A stretch of 64,000 nucleotides of DNA. It comes from Pseudomonas tructae. Lineage in GTDB: Bacteria > Pseudomonadota > Gammaproteobacteria > Pseudomonadales > Pseudomonadaceae. Shown here piece after piece: positions 36,348 through 44,979 of this stretch; positions within the stretch are counted from its first letter, which is position 1, and every line of letters begins with the position of its first letter. The DNA lies in contig NZ_CP035952.1 of NCBI RefSeq assembly GCF_004214895.1, positions 1,240,001 to 1,304,000 on the forward strand. Direction: 5' to 3'. The position numbers were made by a program, and so were the translations under genes. The notes under the pieces were generated by a model, which was not told the origin of the DNA, ran no database searches, and saw only the letters and a list, made by a program, of their open reading frames with translations.

Positions 36348-37367
36348 ATGTTTGCACTTATGCAAAGCACCCGTACGCAATCGCTGCACCTGTGCATCGA
36401 CCCGCCGACCGGCCTCAAGGCTGTGGTCGCGATTCATAGCGAGCACCTGGGGCCGGCCATGGGCGGCTGCCGCTACCTGGCCTATCCAGACGACGACAGC
36501 GCGATGATCGACGCCATTCGCCTGGCTCAGGGCATGAGCTACAAGGCTGCACTGGCGGGGTTGCCTCTTGGCGGTGGCAAGGCGGTGATCATCCGCAACC
36601 CGCACGTGGAAAACCGCGCGGCTTTGTTCGAAGCGTTCGGGCGCTTTGTCGAAACCCTGCAGGGGCGCTTCATTACCGCAGTAGACAGCGGTACCTCGAC
36701 CCTGGACATGGATTGCATCGCCCAGACCACCCAGCACGTCACCAGTACAACCGCCGCAGGCGACCCCTCACCGCATGCGGCCATGGGCGTGTTCGCCGGC
36801 ATTCGCGCTACCTCGATGGCGCGCCTGGGTAGCGACAACCTAGAAGGCTTGCGCATTGCCGTGCAGGGCCTGGGCAACGTCGGCTATGCGCTGGCCGAGC
36901 AACTGCATGCGGCGGGCGCCGAGCTGCTGGTCAGTGATCATGATCCGGGCCGGGTGCAACTGGCGATCGAGCAGTTCAATGCCCGGCCAGTAGCCAACGA
37001 CATGCTGATCAGTACGCCCTGCGACATTTTCGCCCCGTGCGGGGTAGGGCCGGTGCTCAATGGCCAGAGCGTGATGCAACTGCGCTGTGCAGCGGTGGCG
37101 GGAGCGGCCAACAACCAGCTGACCACCTTGCAGGTCGCCGACCAGTTGGAAAGCCGCGGAATCCTCTATGCGCCGGATTATGTGATCAACGCGGGAGGGC
37201 TGATCTACGTGGCACTCAAGCACCGTGGCGAAGACCTGGGCACCATCACCGCGCACCTGGCGCGCATCCCCTCGCGCCTGACCGAAGTGTTTGCCCACGC
37301 CCAGGCCGAGAAGCGCTCGCCGGCGCGGGTGGCGCAAATGCTCGCCGAGGGGCTGATCTACCGTTGA
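36348..37367 (+). CDS. Glu/Leu/Phe/Val dehydrogenase (leucine dehydrogenase-like)
   Basis: 339 residues starting MFALMQSTRTQSLHLCIDPP. The substrate domain contains GPAMGGCRYLAYP and the catalytic lysine region LPLGGGKAVIIRNP; the NAD(+) domain opens with VQGLGNVGYALAEQL near residue 175. The length and motif spacing fit leucine/phenylalanine dehydrogenases rather than glutamate dehydrogenase. Likely oxidative deamination of branched-chain or aromatic amino acids, which suits the neighbouring tyrosine catabolic operon. RBS GAGGAG, 8 bases from the ATG at 36348; the upstream frame start is unsupported. Confidence 0.88.
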   Translation: MFALMQSTRTQSLHLCIDPPTGLKAVVAIHSEHLGPAMGGCRYLAYPDDDSAMIDAIRLAQGMSYKAALAGLPLGGGKAVIIRNPHVENRAALFEAFGRFVETLQGRFITAVDSGTSTLDMDCIAQTTQHVTSTTAAGDPSPHAAMGVFAGIRATSMARLGSDNLEGLRIAVQGLGNVGYALAEQLHAAGAELLVSDHDPGRVQLAIEQFNARPVANDMLISTPCDIFAPCGVGPVLNGQSVMQLRCAAVAGAANNQLTTLQVADQLESRGILYAPDYVINAGGLIYVALKHRGEDLGTITAHLARIPSRLTEVFAHAQAEKRSPARVAQMLAEGLIYR

Positions 37368-37374
37368 GCCGCGC

Positions 37375-37638
37375 TTACTGGGCGGCGCCGTCGCCAAGCA
37401 GCTCGGACAAGGCGTCAGGCTGGCTCTTGAAGGCCCTGGCGAATATGTCGCGGTTTTTCGCCATGTAAATACCGGCATCCTCGACCTGCTGTTCGCTCAG
37501 CGACGGCACGGCTTTCTTCAGGACCTCGGCCAGCAGTTCAGCCAGTTCGAGCATCTTGTCGTGACGGTCTGCTTCGGCTTTATCCATGAACAAGCGCTCC
37601 AGGTCGCGGCTGCTGCGGTATACCACTTCGACGGCCAT
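37375..37638 (-). CDS. yebG: YebG-family SOS-induced protein
   Basis: 87 residues: MAVEVVYRSSRDLERLFMDKAEADRHDKMLELAELLAE in outline, with KAEADxxDKML characteristic of the family. YebG is a small LexA-controlled protein of unknown mechanism. RBS GAGGTGAT precedes the start. A perfect-spacing LexA box is 41 bases upstream, which supports both identity and regulation. Confidence 0.9.
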   Translation of the reverse strand: MAVEVVYRSSRDLERLFMDKAEADRHDKMLELAELLAEVLKKAVPSLSEQQVEDAGIYMAKNRDIFARAFKSQPDALSELLGDGAAQ

Positions 37639-37678
37639 TCATCACCTCACATGCCTTTGGTAATCGATGTATTCGATA

Positions 37679-37694
37679 CTGTTTATTTGTACAG
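37679..37694 (-). promoter_or_regulatory. LexA (SOS) box for yebG
   Basis: CTG - TTTATTTGTA - CAG (written on the plus strand; the site is palindromic in ends) matches CTG-N10-CAG with an AT-rich centre, just upstream of yebG. Confidence 0.85.
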
Positions 37695-37863
37695 TGTTAA
37701 TGATAGGGTAATCCACAGGACTAAGATAGTGGCAAATCAATATTCTGCTTTGCGCCACTCTCCATGCCGCCTGGCGCGGCACTTTTGCCGCTCTCTATGG
37801 TCTGCTTGAGCGTGTAGAATTGCGCATCGGCAGTCGAGCCATCCAGTCTACGAAGGATTAGCA

Positions 37864-38370
37864 ATGAACGAGCAAACATCGCACCTGAATCGGGAACGGC
37901 GCTTTCTGGTGCTGCTGGGGGTGATCTGCCTGGCCCTCATCGGTGGTGCGTTGTACATGCAGGTGGTGCTGGGCGAGGCGCCATGTCCGCTGTGCATCCT
38001 GCAACGTTATGCCTTGTTGTTGATCGCACTGTTCGCCTTCATCGGCGCGGCGATGCCTGGCAAGCGCAGCCTGACCCTGCTCGAAGGCCTGGTGGTGCTC
38101 AGCGCCATTGGTGGCATCGCTGCCGCCGGCAATCATGTGTATGTCCTGGCCAATCCTGCGATCAGTTGCGGCATCGACACCCTGCAACCGATCGTCGACG
38201 GCCTGCCACTGGCTTCGGTGCTGCCGCTGGTGTTCCAGGTCGATGGCTTCTGCTCCACCCCCTACCCACCGGTCATGGGCCTGTCCCTGGCACAATGGGC
38301 GCTCGTAGCCTTTATACTGACCGCCGTTCTGGTGCCCCTGGGTATCTACCGCAACCGCCGTCAGGCTTAG
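37864..38370 (+). CDS. dsbB: Disulfide bond formation protein B
   Basis: 168 residues with four membrane spans. First periplasmic loop carries the redox pair in EAPCPLCILQRYAL; second loop carries the other pair, SCGIDTLQPIVDG and VDGFCSTPYPP. Reoxidises DsbA and passes electrons to ubiquinone. Its place upstream of the cyo quinol oxidase genes is typical for P. putida-type genomes and makes functional sense because both use the quinone pool. RBS GAAGGA, 6 bases from the ATG. Confidence 0.93.
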   Translation: MNEQTSHLNRERRFLVLLGVICLALIGGALYMQVVLGEAPCPLCILQRYALLLIALFAFIGAAMPGKRSLTLLEGLVVLSAIGGIAAAGNHVYVLANPAISCGIDTLQPIVDGLPLASVLPLVFQVDGFCSTPYPPVMGLSLAQWALVAFILTAVLVPLGIYRNRRQA

Positions 38371-38435
38371 ACAAAAGTCATGTATTGACGCAAGCCCATT
38401 GTGCAATGAGATTTGCCAGGTTTGTCGCACCAAAC

Positions 38436-38449
38436 TTGATCTTGATCAA
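38436..38449. promoter_or_regulatory. ANR/FNR box
   Basis: TTGAT - CTTG - ATCAA, a perfect match to the ANR consensus. ANR represses cyo under low oxygen in P. putida. Confidence 0.8.
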
Positions 38450-38495
38450 GTTCAAGCCCTTGTAGAACGGGCGTTCCAGGGGTATTGAAAGGGGT

Positions 38496-38510
38496 GCGAC
38501 AAACTGTCGC
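38496..38510. promoter_or_regulatory. RegA/PrrA/RoxR-like binding site
   Basis: GCGAC - AAACT - GTCGC, a perfect inverted repeat of the GCGNC half-sites used by RegA/PrrA regulators. RoxSR is the Pseudomonas member of that family and controls terminal oxidases, so this is a candidate RoxR site. Confidence 0.5.
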
Positions 38511-38834
38511 GAAACTGATTTTTTGCGCACGATTATTACATAATCGGTAAAGGACTGTTGCTCAATAAGTCATAGTCAACGATAGGTTACCTATCTACAA
38601 TCGCCCCCAATTTCCGTTCGGCACCGCTTGTGAGTCGCAGGATTAAAGGAGCTTCAGGGCTCTTTTCGCTGACTCTGACGAGCATCGCCTGCGGCGATGC
38701 CGGGCTGACCCCCCTCCGTGATTTCCCGCACCAAATGGAATTGGTCTGAAGACAGGCCCGTTGCCTACTGAAGTCAAAATAATAAACACCGCAATACCTG
38801 GTTTATGCCGAGCCGCCGCAGCTGGCCTCAAGGC

Positions 38835-38939
38835 ATGACCGTATTCGATCCCATAAATGCTAACGCTTGGCAGGACGAAGTGTTGGCGACCAAAACACAA
38901 ATTGCATTGAAGCAAGCTGCTCTAGAGGTCGTGAGATGA
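38835..38939 (+). CDS. Small ORF coupled to cyoA (34 or 44 residues)
   Basis: Begins MTVFDPINANAWQDEVLATK and ends LEVVR, with its TGA overlapping the cyoA start as ATGA. An in-frame ATG at 38805 would give 44 residues. The ATGA overlap and protein-like composition suggest a coupled upstream ORF. From memory, small upstream ORFs (cyoups) have been annotated before cyoA in P. putida; I cannot confirm identity. No strong RBS is seen. Confidence 0.45.
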   Translation: MTVFDPINANAWQDEVLATKTQIALKQAALEVVR

Positions 38940-39880
38940 GTAAAAAGCGTTACCCCAGACTGTTTGGCATTCTGCCCTTTTTAGGCATGCTTTTACTCAG
39001 TGGGTGCAACTGGACCCTGCTCGACCCGAAGGGCCAGGTCGGCATTGAGCAAAAGAACCTTATCCTGATCGCTACCGGCTTGATGTTGCTGGTGGTGATT
39101 CCTGTCATTTTCATGACCCTGGCGTTTGCCTGGAAGTATCGCGCTTCCAACAAGGCTGCGACCTACACGCCTGACTGGTCGCACTCGACCAAGATCGAAG
39201 TGGCGGTCTGGACCATCCCGGTTCTGATCATCATCGCCCTGGGTTACGTGACCTACAAAACCACCCACGAGCTGGACCCGTATCGTCCGCTGGTTTCCGA
39301 TGTGAAACCGGTGCAGATCGACGTGGTCGCCCTGGACTGGAAATGGCTATTCATCTACCCGGAACAAGGCATTGCCACGGTCAACAAGATCGTCTTCCCG
39401 GCCAACACCCCGGTCAACTTCCGCGTGACCTCCGACTCGGTGATGAACTCGTTCTTCATTCCGGGCCTGGGCGGGCAGATCTACGCAATGGCTGGCATGA
39501 CCACCAAACTGCACCTGATCGCCAACGAGAACGGTGAGTTCGACGGTATCTCCGCCAACTACAGCGGCGCCGGTTTCACCGGTATGAAGTTCAAGGCAAC
39601 CGCCACTTCCCAGGCTGATTTCGAAGCATGGGTGAACGAAGTCAAGCAATCGCCGAAACAGCTGGATGCGGCTGAATACGCGGCATTGGCCAAAACGAGC
39701 GAAAACAATCCAGTCGCGCTGTACAGCGTGGCCTCGCCAGAGCAGTTCCAGTCCATCGTCGACAAGTACGAAGGCATGAACCGCGGTCGGCCGGTCCACG
39801 AAAAAGAGCAGAGCAAAGAAGCGGCCGGTACCGAAGGGATGGACGTGAGTATGCATTCAGCTGCTGGGGCAGAGGAGTAA
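38936..39880 (+). CDS. cyoA: Cytochrome bo3 ubiquinol oxidase subunit II
   Basis: 314 residues. Lipoprotein signal peptide with lipobox LLLSGC (Cys24), two membrane spans (NLILIATGLMLLVVIPVIF; VAVWTIPVLIIIALGYVTY), then a cupredoxin-like periplasmic domain lacking the CuA ligands, as in quinol rather than cytochrome c oxidases. C-terminal tail is polar (HEKEQSKEAAG). Start MSKKRYPRLFG overlaps the small upstream ORF. First gene of cyoABCDE. Confidence 0.97.
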   Translation: MSKKRYPRLFGILPFLGMLLLSGCNWTLLDPKGQVGIEQKNLILIATGLMLLVVIPVIFMTLAFAWKYRASNKAATYTPDWSHSTKIEVAVWTIPVLIIIALGYVTYKTTHELDPYRPLVSDVKPVQIDVVALDWKWLFIYPEQGIATVNKIVFPANTPVNFRVTSDSVMNSFFIPGLGGQIYAMAGMTTKLHLIANENGEFDGISANYSGAGFTGMKFKATATSQADFEAWVNEVKQSPKQLDAAEYAALAKTSENNPVALYSVASPEQFQSIVDKYEGMNRGRPVHEKEQSKEAAGTEGMDVSMHSAAGAEE

Positions 39881-39883
39881 GAG

Positions 39884-41902
39884 ATGTTCGGTAAACTAAG
39901 TCTGGATGCGATTCCGTATCACGAGCCGATAGTCATGGTGACCATTGCCATGATCGCGCTCGGCGGTCTCGCGTTGATCGGTGCAATCACCTATTTCAAG
40001 AAATGGACCTACCTGTGGTCCGAGTGGCTGACCTCGGTCGACCACAAGAAAATCGGGGTGATGTACATCATCGTCGCGATGATCATGCTGCTGCGCGGCT
40101 TTGCCGACGCCATCATGATGCGTACGCAGTTGGCCATGGCCACTGGCGGCTCCGAGGGCTACCTGCCTCCCGAACACTATGACCAGATCTTCACCGCTCA
40201 CGGTGTGATCATGATCATCTTCATGGCAATGCCATTCTTCACCGGCCTGATGAACCTGGCCCTGCCTCTGCAGATCGGTGCGCGTGACGTTGCCTTCCCG
40301 TTCCTGAACTCCCTGAGCTTCTGGCTGCTGGTGTCCGGCGTCGTGCTGGTCAACGTCTCCCTGGGTGTCGGTGAGTTCGCCAAGACCGGCTGGGTTGCCT
40401 ATCCGCCGCTGGCGGGTATCCAGTACAGCCCTGGCGTGGGTGTCGATTACTACATCTGGGCGCTACAGCTGTCCGGCTTGGGTACGACGCTAACGGGTGT
40501 CAACTTCCTCGCCACCGTGCTGAAAATGCGCGCGCCTGGCATGAAGCTGATGGACATGCCGATCTTCACCTGGACCTGCACCTGGGCCAACGTTCTGATC
40601 GTCGCGTCGTTCCCGATCCTGACCGCCGCCCTGGCACTGCTGACGCTTGACCGTTACATGGATTTCCACATTTTCACCAATGAACTTGGTGGCAATCCGA
40701 TGATGTACGTCAACCTGTTCTGGGCCTGGGGTCACCCTGAGGTTTACATCCTGATCCTGCCGGCCTTCGGTGTGTTCTCGGAAGTCACCTCGACCTTCGC
40801 TGGCAAACGCCTGTTCGGCCACAAGTCGATGATCTACGCTTCGGGCGCGATCGCGGTACTGGGCTTTGCGGTATGGTTGCACCACTTCTTCACCATGGGT
40901 TCGGGCGCCAGCGTCAACACCTTCTTCGGTCTGGCGACCATGCTGATCTCGATTCCGACCGGGGTTAAGCTGTTCAACTGGCTGTTCACCATCTACCAGG
41001 GCCGTCTGCGCTTCACCGCGCCAGTCTTGTGGACCCTGGGCTTCATGGTGACCTTCTCGATCGGTGGTATGACCGGCGTGCTGCTGGCTGTTCCAGGTGC
41101 TGACTTCGTTCTGCACAACAGCCTGTTCGTGATCGCCCACTTCCACAACGTGATCATCGGTGGTGCGGTGTTCGGCTACATTGCTGGCTTCGCCTTCTGG
41201 TTCCCGAAAGCCTTCGGCTTCACCCTGAACGAGAAGTGGGGCAAAGCTGCCTTCTGGTTCTGGATCTCCGGTTTCTACGTGGCCTTCATGCCACTGTACG
41301 CACTGGGCTTCATGGGTATGACCCGTCGTCTGAACCATTCCGACAACCCACTGTGGGAACCCTACCTGTACGTAGCCGTGTTCGGCGCCGTGCTGATCCT
41401 GTTCGGTATCGCCTGCCAGCTGATCCAGCTGTACGTGTCGATTCGCGACCGCAAGGACAACATGGACGTGACCGGCGACCCATGGGGCGGCCGTACCCTG
41501 GAATGGTCGACTTCGTCGCCACCACCGTTCTACAACTTCGCCACCATGCCTGAGAACGTCGATCTGGACGCCTGGCACGAAACCAAGAAAGCCGGTATCG
41601 CGTACAAGGTTCCAGCCAAGTACGAAGCGATCCACATGCCGAACAACACCTCCACCGGTGTGTTCATGGGCTTGCTGCTGACCGTGTTCGGTTTCGCCTT
41701 CATCTGGCACATCTGGTGGCTGGTTGGCGTAAGCCTGATCGGTACCATCGCGGTCTTCGTCGCCCATGCTGCTCGTGACGACCAGGGCTACATGGTTCCA
41801 GCCGAGGAAGTGGCGCGCATCGAAGGTGAGCGCATGAAGTCCCTGGGCCTGGCTACCGGTACGCCGGTTGGCGCACGTGTCGAATCGTTTGAGCGGGTTT
41901 AA
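39884..41902 (+). CDS. cyoB: Cytochrome bo3 ubiquinol oxidase subunit I
   Basis: 672 residues, about fifteen spans. Catalytic features keep the E. coli numbering: WGHPEVY with H284, E286 and Y288 (CuB ligand, proton gate and cross-linked tyrosine), HHFFTMG (the two further CuB histidines), and HFHNVIIGG (heme ligands of helix X). Reduces O2 to water with ubiquinol and pumps protons. Three bases after cyoA. Confidence 0.98.
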   Translation: MFGKLSLDAIPYHEPIVMVTIAMIALGGLALIGAITYFKKWTYLWSEWLTSVDHKKIGVMYIIVAMIMLLRGFADAIMMRTQLAMATGGSEGYLPPEHYDQIFTAHGVIMIIFMAMPFFTGLMNLALPLQIGARDVAFPFLNSLSFWLLVSGVVLVNVSLGVGEFAKTGWVAYPPLAGIQYSPGVGVDYYIWALQLSGLGTTLTGVNFLATVLKMRAPGMKLMDMPIFTWTCTWANVLIVASFPILTAALALLTLDRYMDFHIFTNELGGNPMMYVNLFWAWGHPEVYILILPAFGVFSEVTSTFAGKRLFGHKSMIYASGAIAVLGFAVWLHHFFTMGSGASVNTFFGLATMLISIPTGVKLFNWLFTIYQGRLRFTAPVLWTLGFMVTFSIGGMTGVLLAVPGADFVLHNSLFVIAHFHNVIIGGAVFGYIAGFAFWFPKAFGFTLNEKWGKAAFWFWISGFYVAFMPLYALGFMGMTRRLNHSDNPLWEPYLYVAVFGAVLILFGIACQLIQLYVSIRDRKDNMDVTGDPWGGRTLEWSTSSPPPFYNFATMPENVDLDAWHETKKAGIAYKVPAKYEAIHMPNNTSTGVFMGLLLTVFGFAFIWHIWWLVGVSLIGTIAVFVAHAARDDQGYMVPAEEVARIEGERMKSLGLATGTPVGARVESFERV

Positions 41903-41905
41903 TCA

Positions 41906-42535
41906 ATGTCCAGTCATGTAATTAACGCTGATACTCATGCTCATGGTCACGACCATGGGCATGACGACCACCACCACGACTCGGGCCAGATGACCGTATT
42001 CGGTTTCTGGCTGTACCTGATGACCGACTGCATCCTGTTTGCGTCGCTCTTCGCCACCTACGCGGTGCTGTCCGGCAGTTTTGCCGGCGGCCCGTCGGGT
42101 CACGATATTTTCCAGCTGGACTTCGTCGCGGTTGAGACCGGCCTGCTGTTGCTGTCGAGTATCACCTTCGGCTTCGCCATGTTGCAGATGTTCAAAGGCA
42201 ACAAGGGCGGCGTGCTGGGCTGGTTGGCCATCACCTTCCTGCTGGGTGCGGGCTTCATCGCGATGGAAGTCTATGAGTTCCATCACCTGATTGCCGAGGG
42301 CTTTGGCCCGCAGCGCAGTGGCTTCCTGTCGGCGTTCTTCGCGCTGGTCGGTACCCACGGTCTGCACGTAACCGCAGGTCTGATCTGGATGGCGGTCATG
42401 ATGTACCAGATCAACAAGCACGGTATCACTGGTACCGCCAAGACCCGCATGAGCTGCCTGAGCCTGTTCTGGCACTTCCTGGACGTGGTCTGGATCTGCG
42501 TGTTCACCGTCGTGTATCTGCTGGGGGTTCTGTAA
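41906..42535 (+). CDS. cyoC: Cytochrome bo3 ubiquinol oxidase subunit III
   Basis: 209 residues with five spans. A His/Asp-rich N-terminus ([15 protein letters not shown]) precedes [23 protein letters not shown]; the conserved [17 protein letters not shown] and [14 protein letters not shown] segments are present. The histidine-rich cytoplasmic tail is longer than in E. coli and could bind metal. Three bases from cyoB; the next ATG follows its stop codon directly. Confidence 0.97.
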   Translation: MSSHVINADTHAHGHDHGHDDHHHDSGQMTVFGFWLYLMTDCILFASLFATYAVLSGSFAGGPSGHDIFQLDFVAVETGLLLLSSITFGFAMLQMFKGNKGGVLGWLAITFLLGAGFIAMEVYEFHHLIAEGFGPQRSGFLSAFFALVGTHGLHVTAGLIWMAVMMYQINKHGITGTAKTRMSCLSLFWHFLDVVWICVFTVVYLLGVL

Positions 42536-42868
42536 ATGGCTAACGCACATAACAGCCACGCCGAGGGCAACCACGGTAGCGTCAAGTCCTATGTGATCGG
42601 TTTCGTCCTGTCGATCATCCTGACGGCGATTCCGTTCGGCCTGGTGATGTTCCCGAGCATGCCCAAAGACATCACGATCATGGTCGTGGTGGCCCTGGCG
42701 GTCATCCAGGTCGTGGTTCACCTGGTGTACTTCCTGCACATGGACCGTTCTGCCGAGCAGCGCTCCAACGTGTCGACCTTCCTGTTTACGGTAATGGTCA
42801 TTGCACTGTTGGTCGGCCTGTCGCTGTGGATCATGTTCAGCATCCACACCAGCATGATGGCGAAGTGA
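42536..42868 (+). CDS. cyoD: Cytochrome bo3 ubiquinol oxidase subunit IV
   Basis: 110 residues, three spans (VIGFVLSIILTAIPFGLVM; ITIMVVVALAVIQVVVHLVYFLH; FTVMVIALLVGLSLWIMFSI). Assembly/stability subunit. Starts immediately after the cyoC stop. Confidence 0.96.
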   Translation: MANAHNSHAEGNHGSVKSYVIGFVLSIILTAIPFGLVMFPSMPKDITIMVVVALAVIQVVVHLVYFLHMDRSAEQRSNVSTFLFTVMVIALLVGLSLWIMFSIHTSMMAK

Positions 42869-42879
42869 GGTAAGACGAC

Positions 42880-43767
42880 ATGTCCGTTAAGCACTTTATC
42901 CAAATCACCAAACCGGGGATCATTTTCGGTAACGTGCTTTCTGTGGCAGGCGGTTTTTTCCTTGCCGCGCAAGGGCATGTCGACTTCATGCTGTTCCTGG
43001 CCACGGTGATTGGCACTTCGCTGGTGGTGGCGTCCGGTTGCGTGTTCAACAACTGCATCGACCGTGACATCGACATCAAGATGGAGCGCACCAAGAACCG
43101 TGCGATGGTCCAGGGCCAGATCTCGCTGAAAGTCGCGCTGGCCTACGCCACCCTGCTCGGGGTGGCCGGCCTTGGCCTGCTGTACGTGCAGGCCAATGCC
43201 CTGGCGGCGCTGTTCGGCCTGATCGGCTTTGTCATCTACGTCGGGTTCTACAGCCTGTACCTCAAGCGCAAATCGGTGCACGGCACCCTGGTTGGCAGCC
43301 TGTCCGGTGCCATGCCTCCGGTGATCGGCTACTGCGCGGTGAGCAACAGCTTCGACCTGGCTGCACTGACCCTGCTGGTGATGTTCAGCCTGTGGCAAAT
43401 GCCGCATTCCTACGCCATTGCGATCTTCCGCTTCAACGACTACCTGGCCGCATCGATTCCGGTGCTGCCGGTCAAGCGTGGGATCCTGGTGGCCAAGAAG
43501 CACATCCTCTGGTACATCGTGGCGTTCCTGGTAGCGACCCTGATGCTGACCCTGGGTGGCTATGCCGGCATGAGCTACATGGCCGTTGCCGCAGCCATGG
43601 GCATGTACTGGTTGTACATGGCCTGGACCGGCTACAAGGCGGTGGACGATCGTCTGTGGGCCCGCAAGCTGTTCGTGTTCTCGATCTTCACCATCACCGC
43701 CCTGAGCGTGATGATGTCGCTGGACACCAAGGTGCCGACCGAGTTGTTGCTGACTTACGCACACTGA
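42880..43767 (+). CDS. cyoE: Protoheme IX farnesyltransferase
   Basis: 295 residues, UbiA-type prenyltransferase with about eight spans. Diphosphate-binding aspartates in [18 protein letters not shown], and a second motif [18 protein letters not shown]. Makes heme O for the CyoB catalytic site from heme B and farnesyl diphosphate. Last gene of the operon, eleven bases after cyoD and followed by a strong terminator. Confidence 0.97.
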   Translation: MSVKHFIQITKPGIIFGNVLSVAGGFFLAAQGHVDFMLFLATVIGTSLVVASGCVFNNCIDRDIDIKMERTKNRAMVQGQISLKVALAYATLLGVAGLGLLYVQANALAALFGLIGFVIYVGFYSLYLKRKSVHGTLVGSLSGAMPPVIGYCAVSNSFDLAALTLLVMFSLWQMPHSYAIAIFRFNDYLAASIPVLPVKRGILVAKKHILWYIVAFLVATLMLTLGGYAGMSYMAVAAAMGMYWLYMAWTGYKAVDDRLWARKLFVFSIFTITALSVMMSLDTKVPTELLLTYAH

Positions 43768-43784
43768 TTCATCAGCGTGTAATG

Positions 43785-43819
43785 AAAACGCCCCAGGCTG
43801 CGAAGCCTGGGGCGTTTTT
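43785..43819 (+). terminator. Strong terminator after cyoABCDE
   Basis: AAAACGCCCCAGGCT - GCGA - AGCCTGGGGCGTTTT, a 15-bp perfect stem with A- and T-tracts, able to terminate in both directions. Confidence 0.95.
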
Positions 43820-43837
43820 GTTTGTGCGTGCAGTCTC

Positions 43838-43860
43838 ATCGCGGGGCAAGCCCGCTCTCA
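43838..43860. repeat. Single REP unit
   Basis: ATCGCGGGGCAAGCCCGCTC, one REP half without its inverted partner, between the cyo terminator and the isocyanide operon. Confidence 0.75.
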
Positions 43861-43878
43861 CAACGACCGAAACTGCTG

Positions 43879-43910
43879 TTGACAAGTACCCCGGGTTTGC
43901 CGGATTTTAT
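43879..43910 (+). promoter_or_regulatory. Possible promoter of the isocyanide operon
   Basis: A perfect TTGACA (43879-43884), with AT-rich GGATTTTAT (43902-43910) at about the right distance for a weak -10. No Fur box or PtxR-type site is obvious. About 75 bases before the first gene. Confidence 0.35.
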
Positions 43911-43983
43911 CGCCGCGCAGGTAGGGAATATCTGCGCATGGCCAGAGGATACTGGCCGTGATCCACCACACAAGGGATTGTTC

Positions 43984-44979
43984 ATGACCGAGCCAAACGC
44001 CGTTGCTCAACGGGCGTGCCTTGCGCCGCTGCGCGAGCGCTACACCTCTTTGCACCTCGATACCGCCCTGCAGGTACTCGACTGCCTGTTCCGCCGCCGC
44101 AGCCTGGCTCCTGGTCAGGATGACGAACTGTCCGCAGACGTGCTCGAGCCGCATCTGGACAAGGTCCTCAAGGCAATCGAAAGCGGCCAGCGCATCGAAA
44201 TGGTGCTGCCTGCCTTTCCGGGTAAATCGCCGAACCGGCAGAAGACCCTCAGCCACCTGCCCGATCTTGCCGAGCGCCATGCCATCGACGAGCTGCAGCA
44301 CCTGTGCGCAGAAATCCAGGCCCTTTACGCGCCGGGCGCATTGATCCACATCTGCTCCGACGGCTATGTGTTTTCCGACCTGGTGCGGGTGCCCGATGCC
44401 CACGTCAAGGACTACACCGATGAGATCCAGCGCTACGCCGAACAGCACTATCCGCACAGTTTTGCTCTGTTCGACCTCAAGGACGCCTACCCACAGCTAG
44501 GCTGCCTGGACTCCATGCGCGAAGAGCTGATGATCGAGTACGGTCAGTCGCTGATCGCGCTCGGCCAGCGCTTTCAGGATGAGCCGCACATGATGCTGAT
44601 GTACTGCGGCATTCACCGTTTCTTGTCCGAAGATTACTCGGGCCTTGCCGAGTTCACCGGCATGAGCCTCAATGCTGTGAAGAAGATCGCCAAACCGGCC
44701 TCCCAGCGCGTGATCCAGCGCAGCGAGGCCTGGAGTGCGCTGCTGCAAGCGCGTTATCCACAGTGCCTGCGCCTGTCGATCCACCCGCAATTGGCCGTGT
44801 CGCAGAAAATCGGTATTCGCCTGGTGCCCACCAGCGACCTGTGGCGCACGCCCTGGCACTCGGTGGCGATCAAGCGGCGTGGCGTGGTGATGCTCGACAA
44901 GCGCAGCAACATCGACGAGCGCTACAGTCGCCTGGTGTTCCGCCAGGGTCGTCCTTGCCACTACGCCAGCGCGCAATGA
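43984..44979 (+). CDS. Isocyanide (isonitrile) synthase, PvcA/IsnA/DIT1 family
   Basis: 331 residues starting MTEPNAVAQRACLAPLRER. Family motifs: VLPAFPGKSPNRQKTLSHLPD (from 74, quoted in part), ICSDGYVFSDLVRVPD around 123-137, RLSIHPQ at 263 and TPWHSVAI at 289. Members condense the amino group of an aromatic amino acid with a carbon from ribulose-5-phosphate to give an isocyanide. First of three tightly spaced genes; its TGA overlaps the next ATG (ATGA). Substrate (Tyr, Trp or other) cannot be read from sequence. A longer frame starting in the REP is unlikely; AAGGGA lies upstream of the chosen ATG. Confidence 0.9.
   Translation: MTEPNAVAQRACLAPLRERYTSLHLDTALQVLDCLFRRRSLAPGQDDELSADVLEPHLDKVLKAIESGQRIEMVLPAFPGKSPNRQKTLSHLPDLAERHAIDELQHLCAEIQALYAPGALIHICSDGYVFSDLVRVPDAHVKDYTDEIQRYAEQHYPHSFALFDLKDAYPQLGCLDSMREELMIEYGQSLIALGQRFQDEPHMMLMYCGIHRFLSEDYSGLAEFTGMSLNAVKKIAKPASQRVIQRSEAWSALLQARYPQCLRLSIHPQLAVSQKIGIRLVPTSDLWRTPWHSVAIKRRGVVMLDKRSNIDERYSRLVFRQGRPCHYASAQ

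Larger units (their letters stand above)
38371..38935 (+). other. 565-base regulatory region upstream of cyoA
   Basis: No full-length gene here. I see an ANR box, a long-range 11-bp inverted repeat (38421-38431 with 38493-38503), a RegA/RoxR-like site, palindromes GATTAT-TAC-ATAATC (38531-38545) and GATAGG-TTA-CCTATC (38581-38595), a possible -10 TACAAT (38596-38601), a stem GCATCGCC-TGC-GGCGATGC (38682-38700), an A-rich AATAATAA (38778-38785) that could be a Crc/Hfq site, and a small ORF overlapping cyoA. A GTG-started 38-codon frame at 38630 is also open but unconvincing. Confidence 0.6.

Noticed and set aside
38643..38915. Minus-strand 90-residue frame upstream of cyoA
   Set aside because: No RBS, low-complexity Arg-rich C-terminus, and it lies in the cyo leader; probably not translated.
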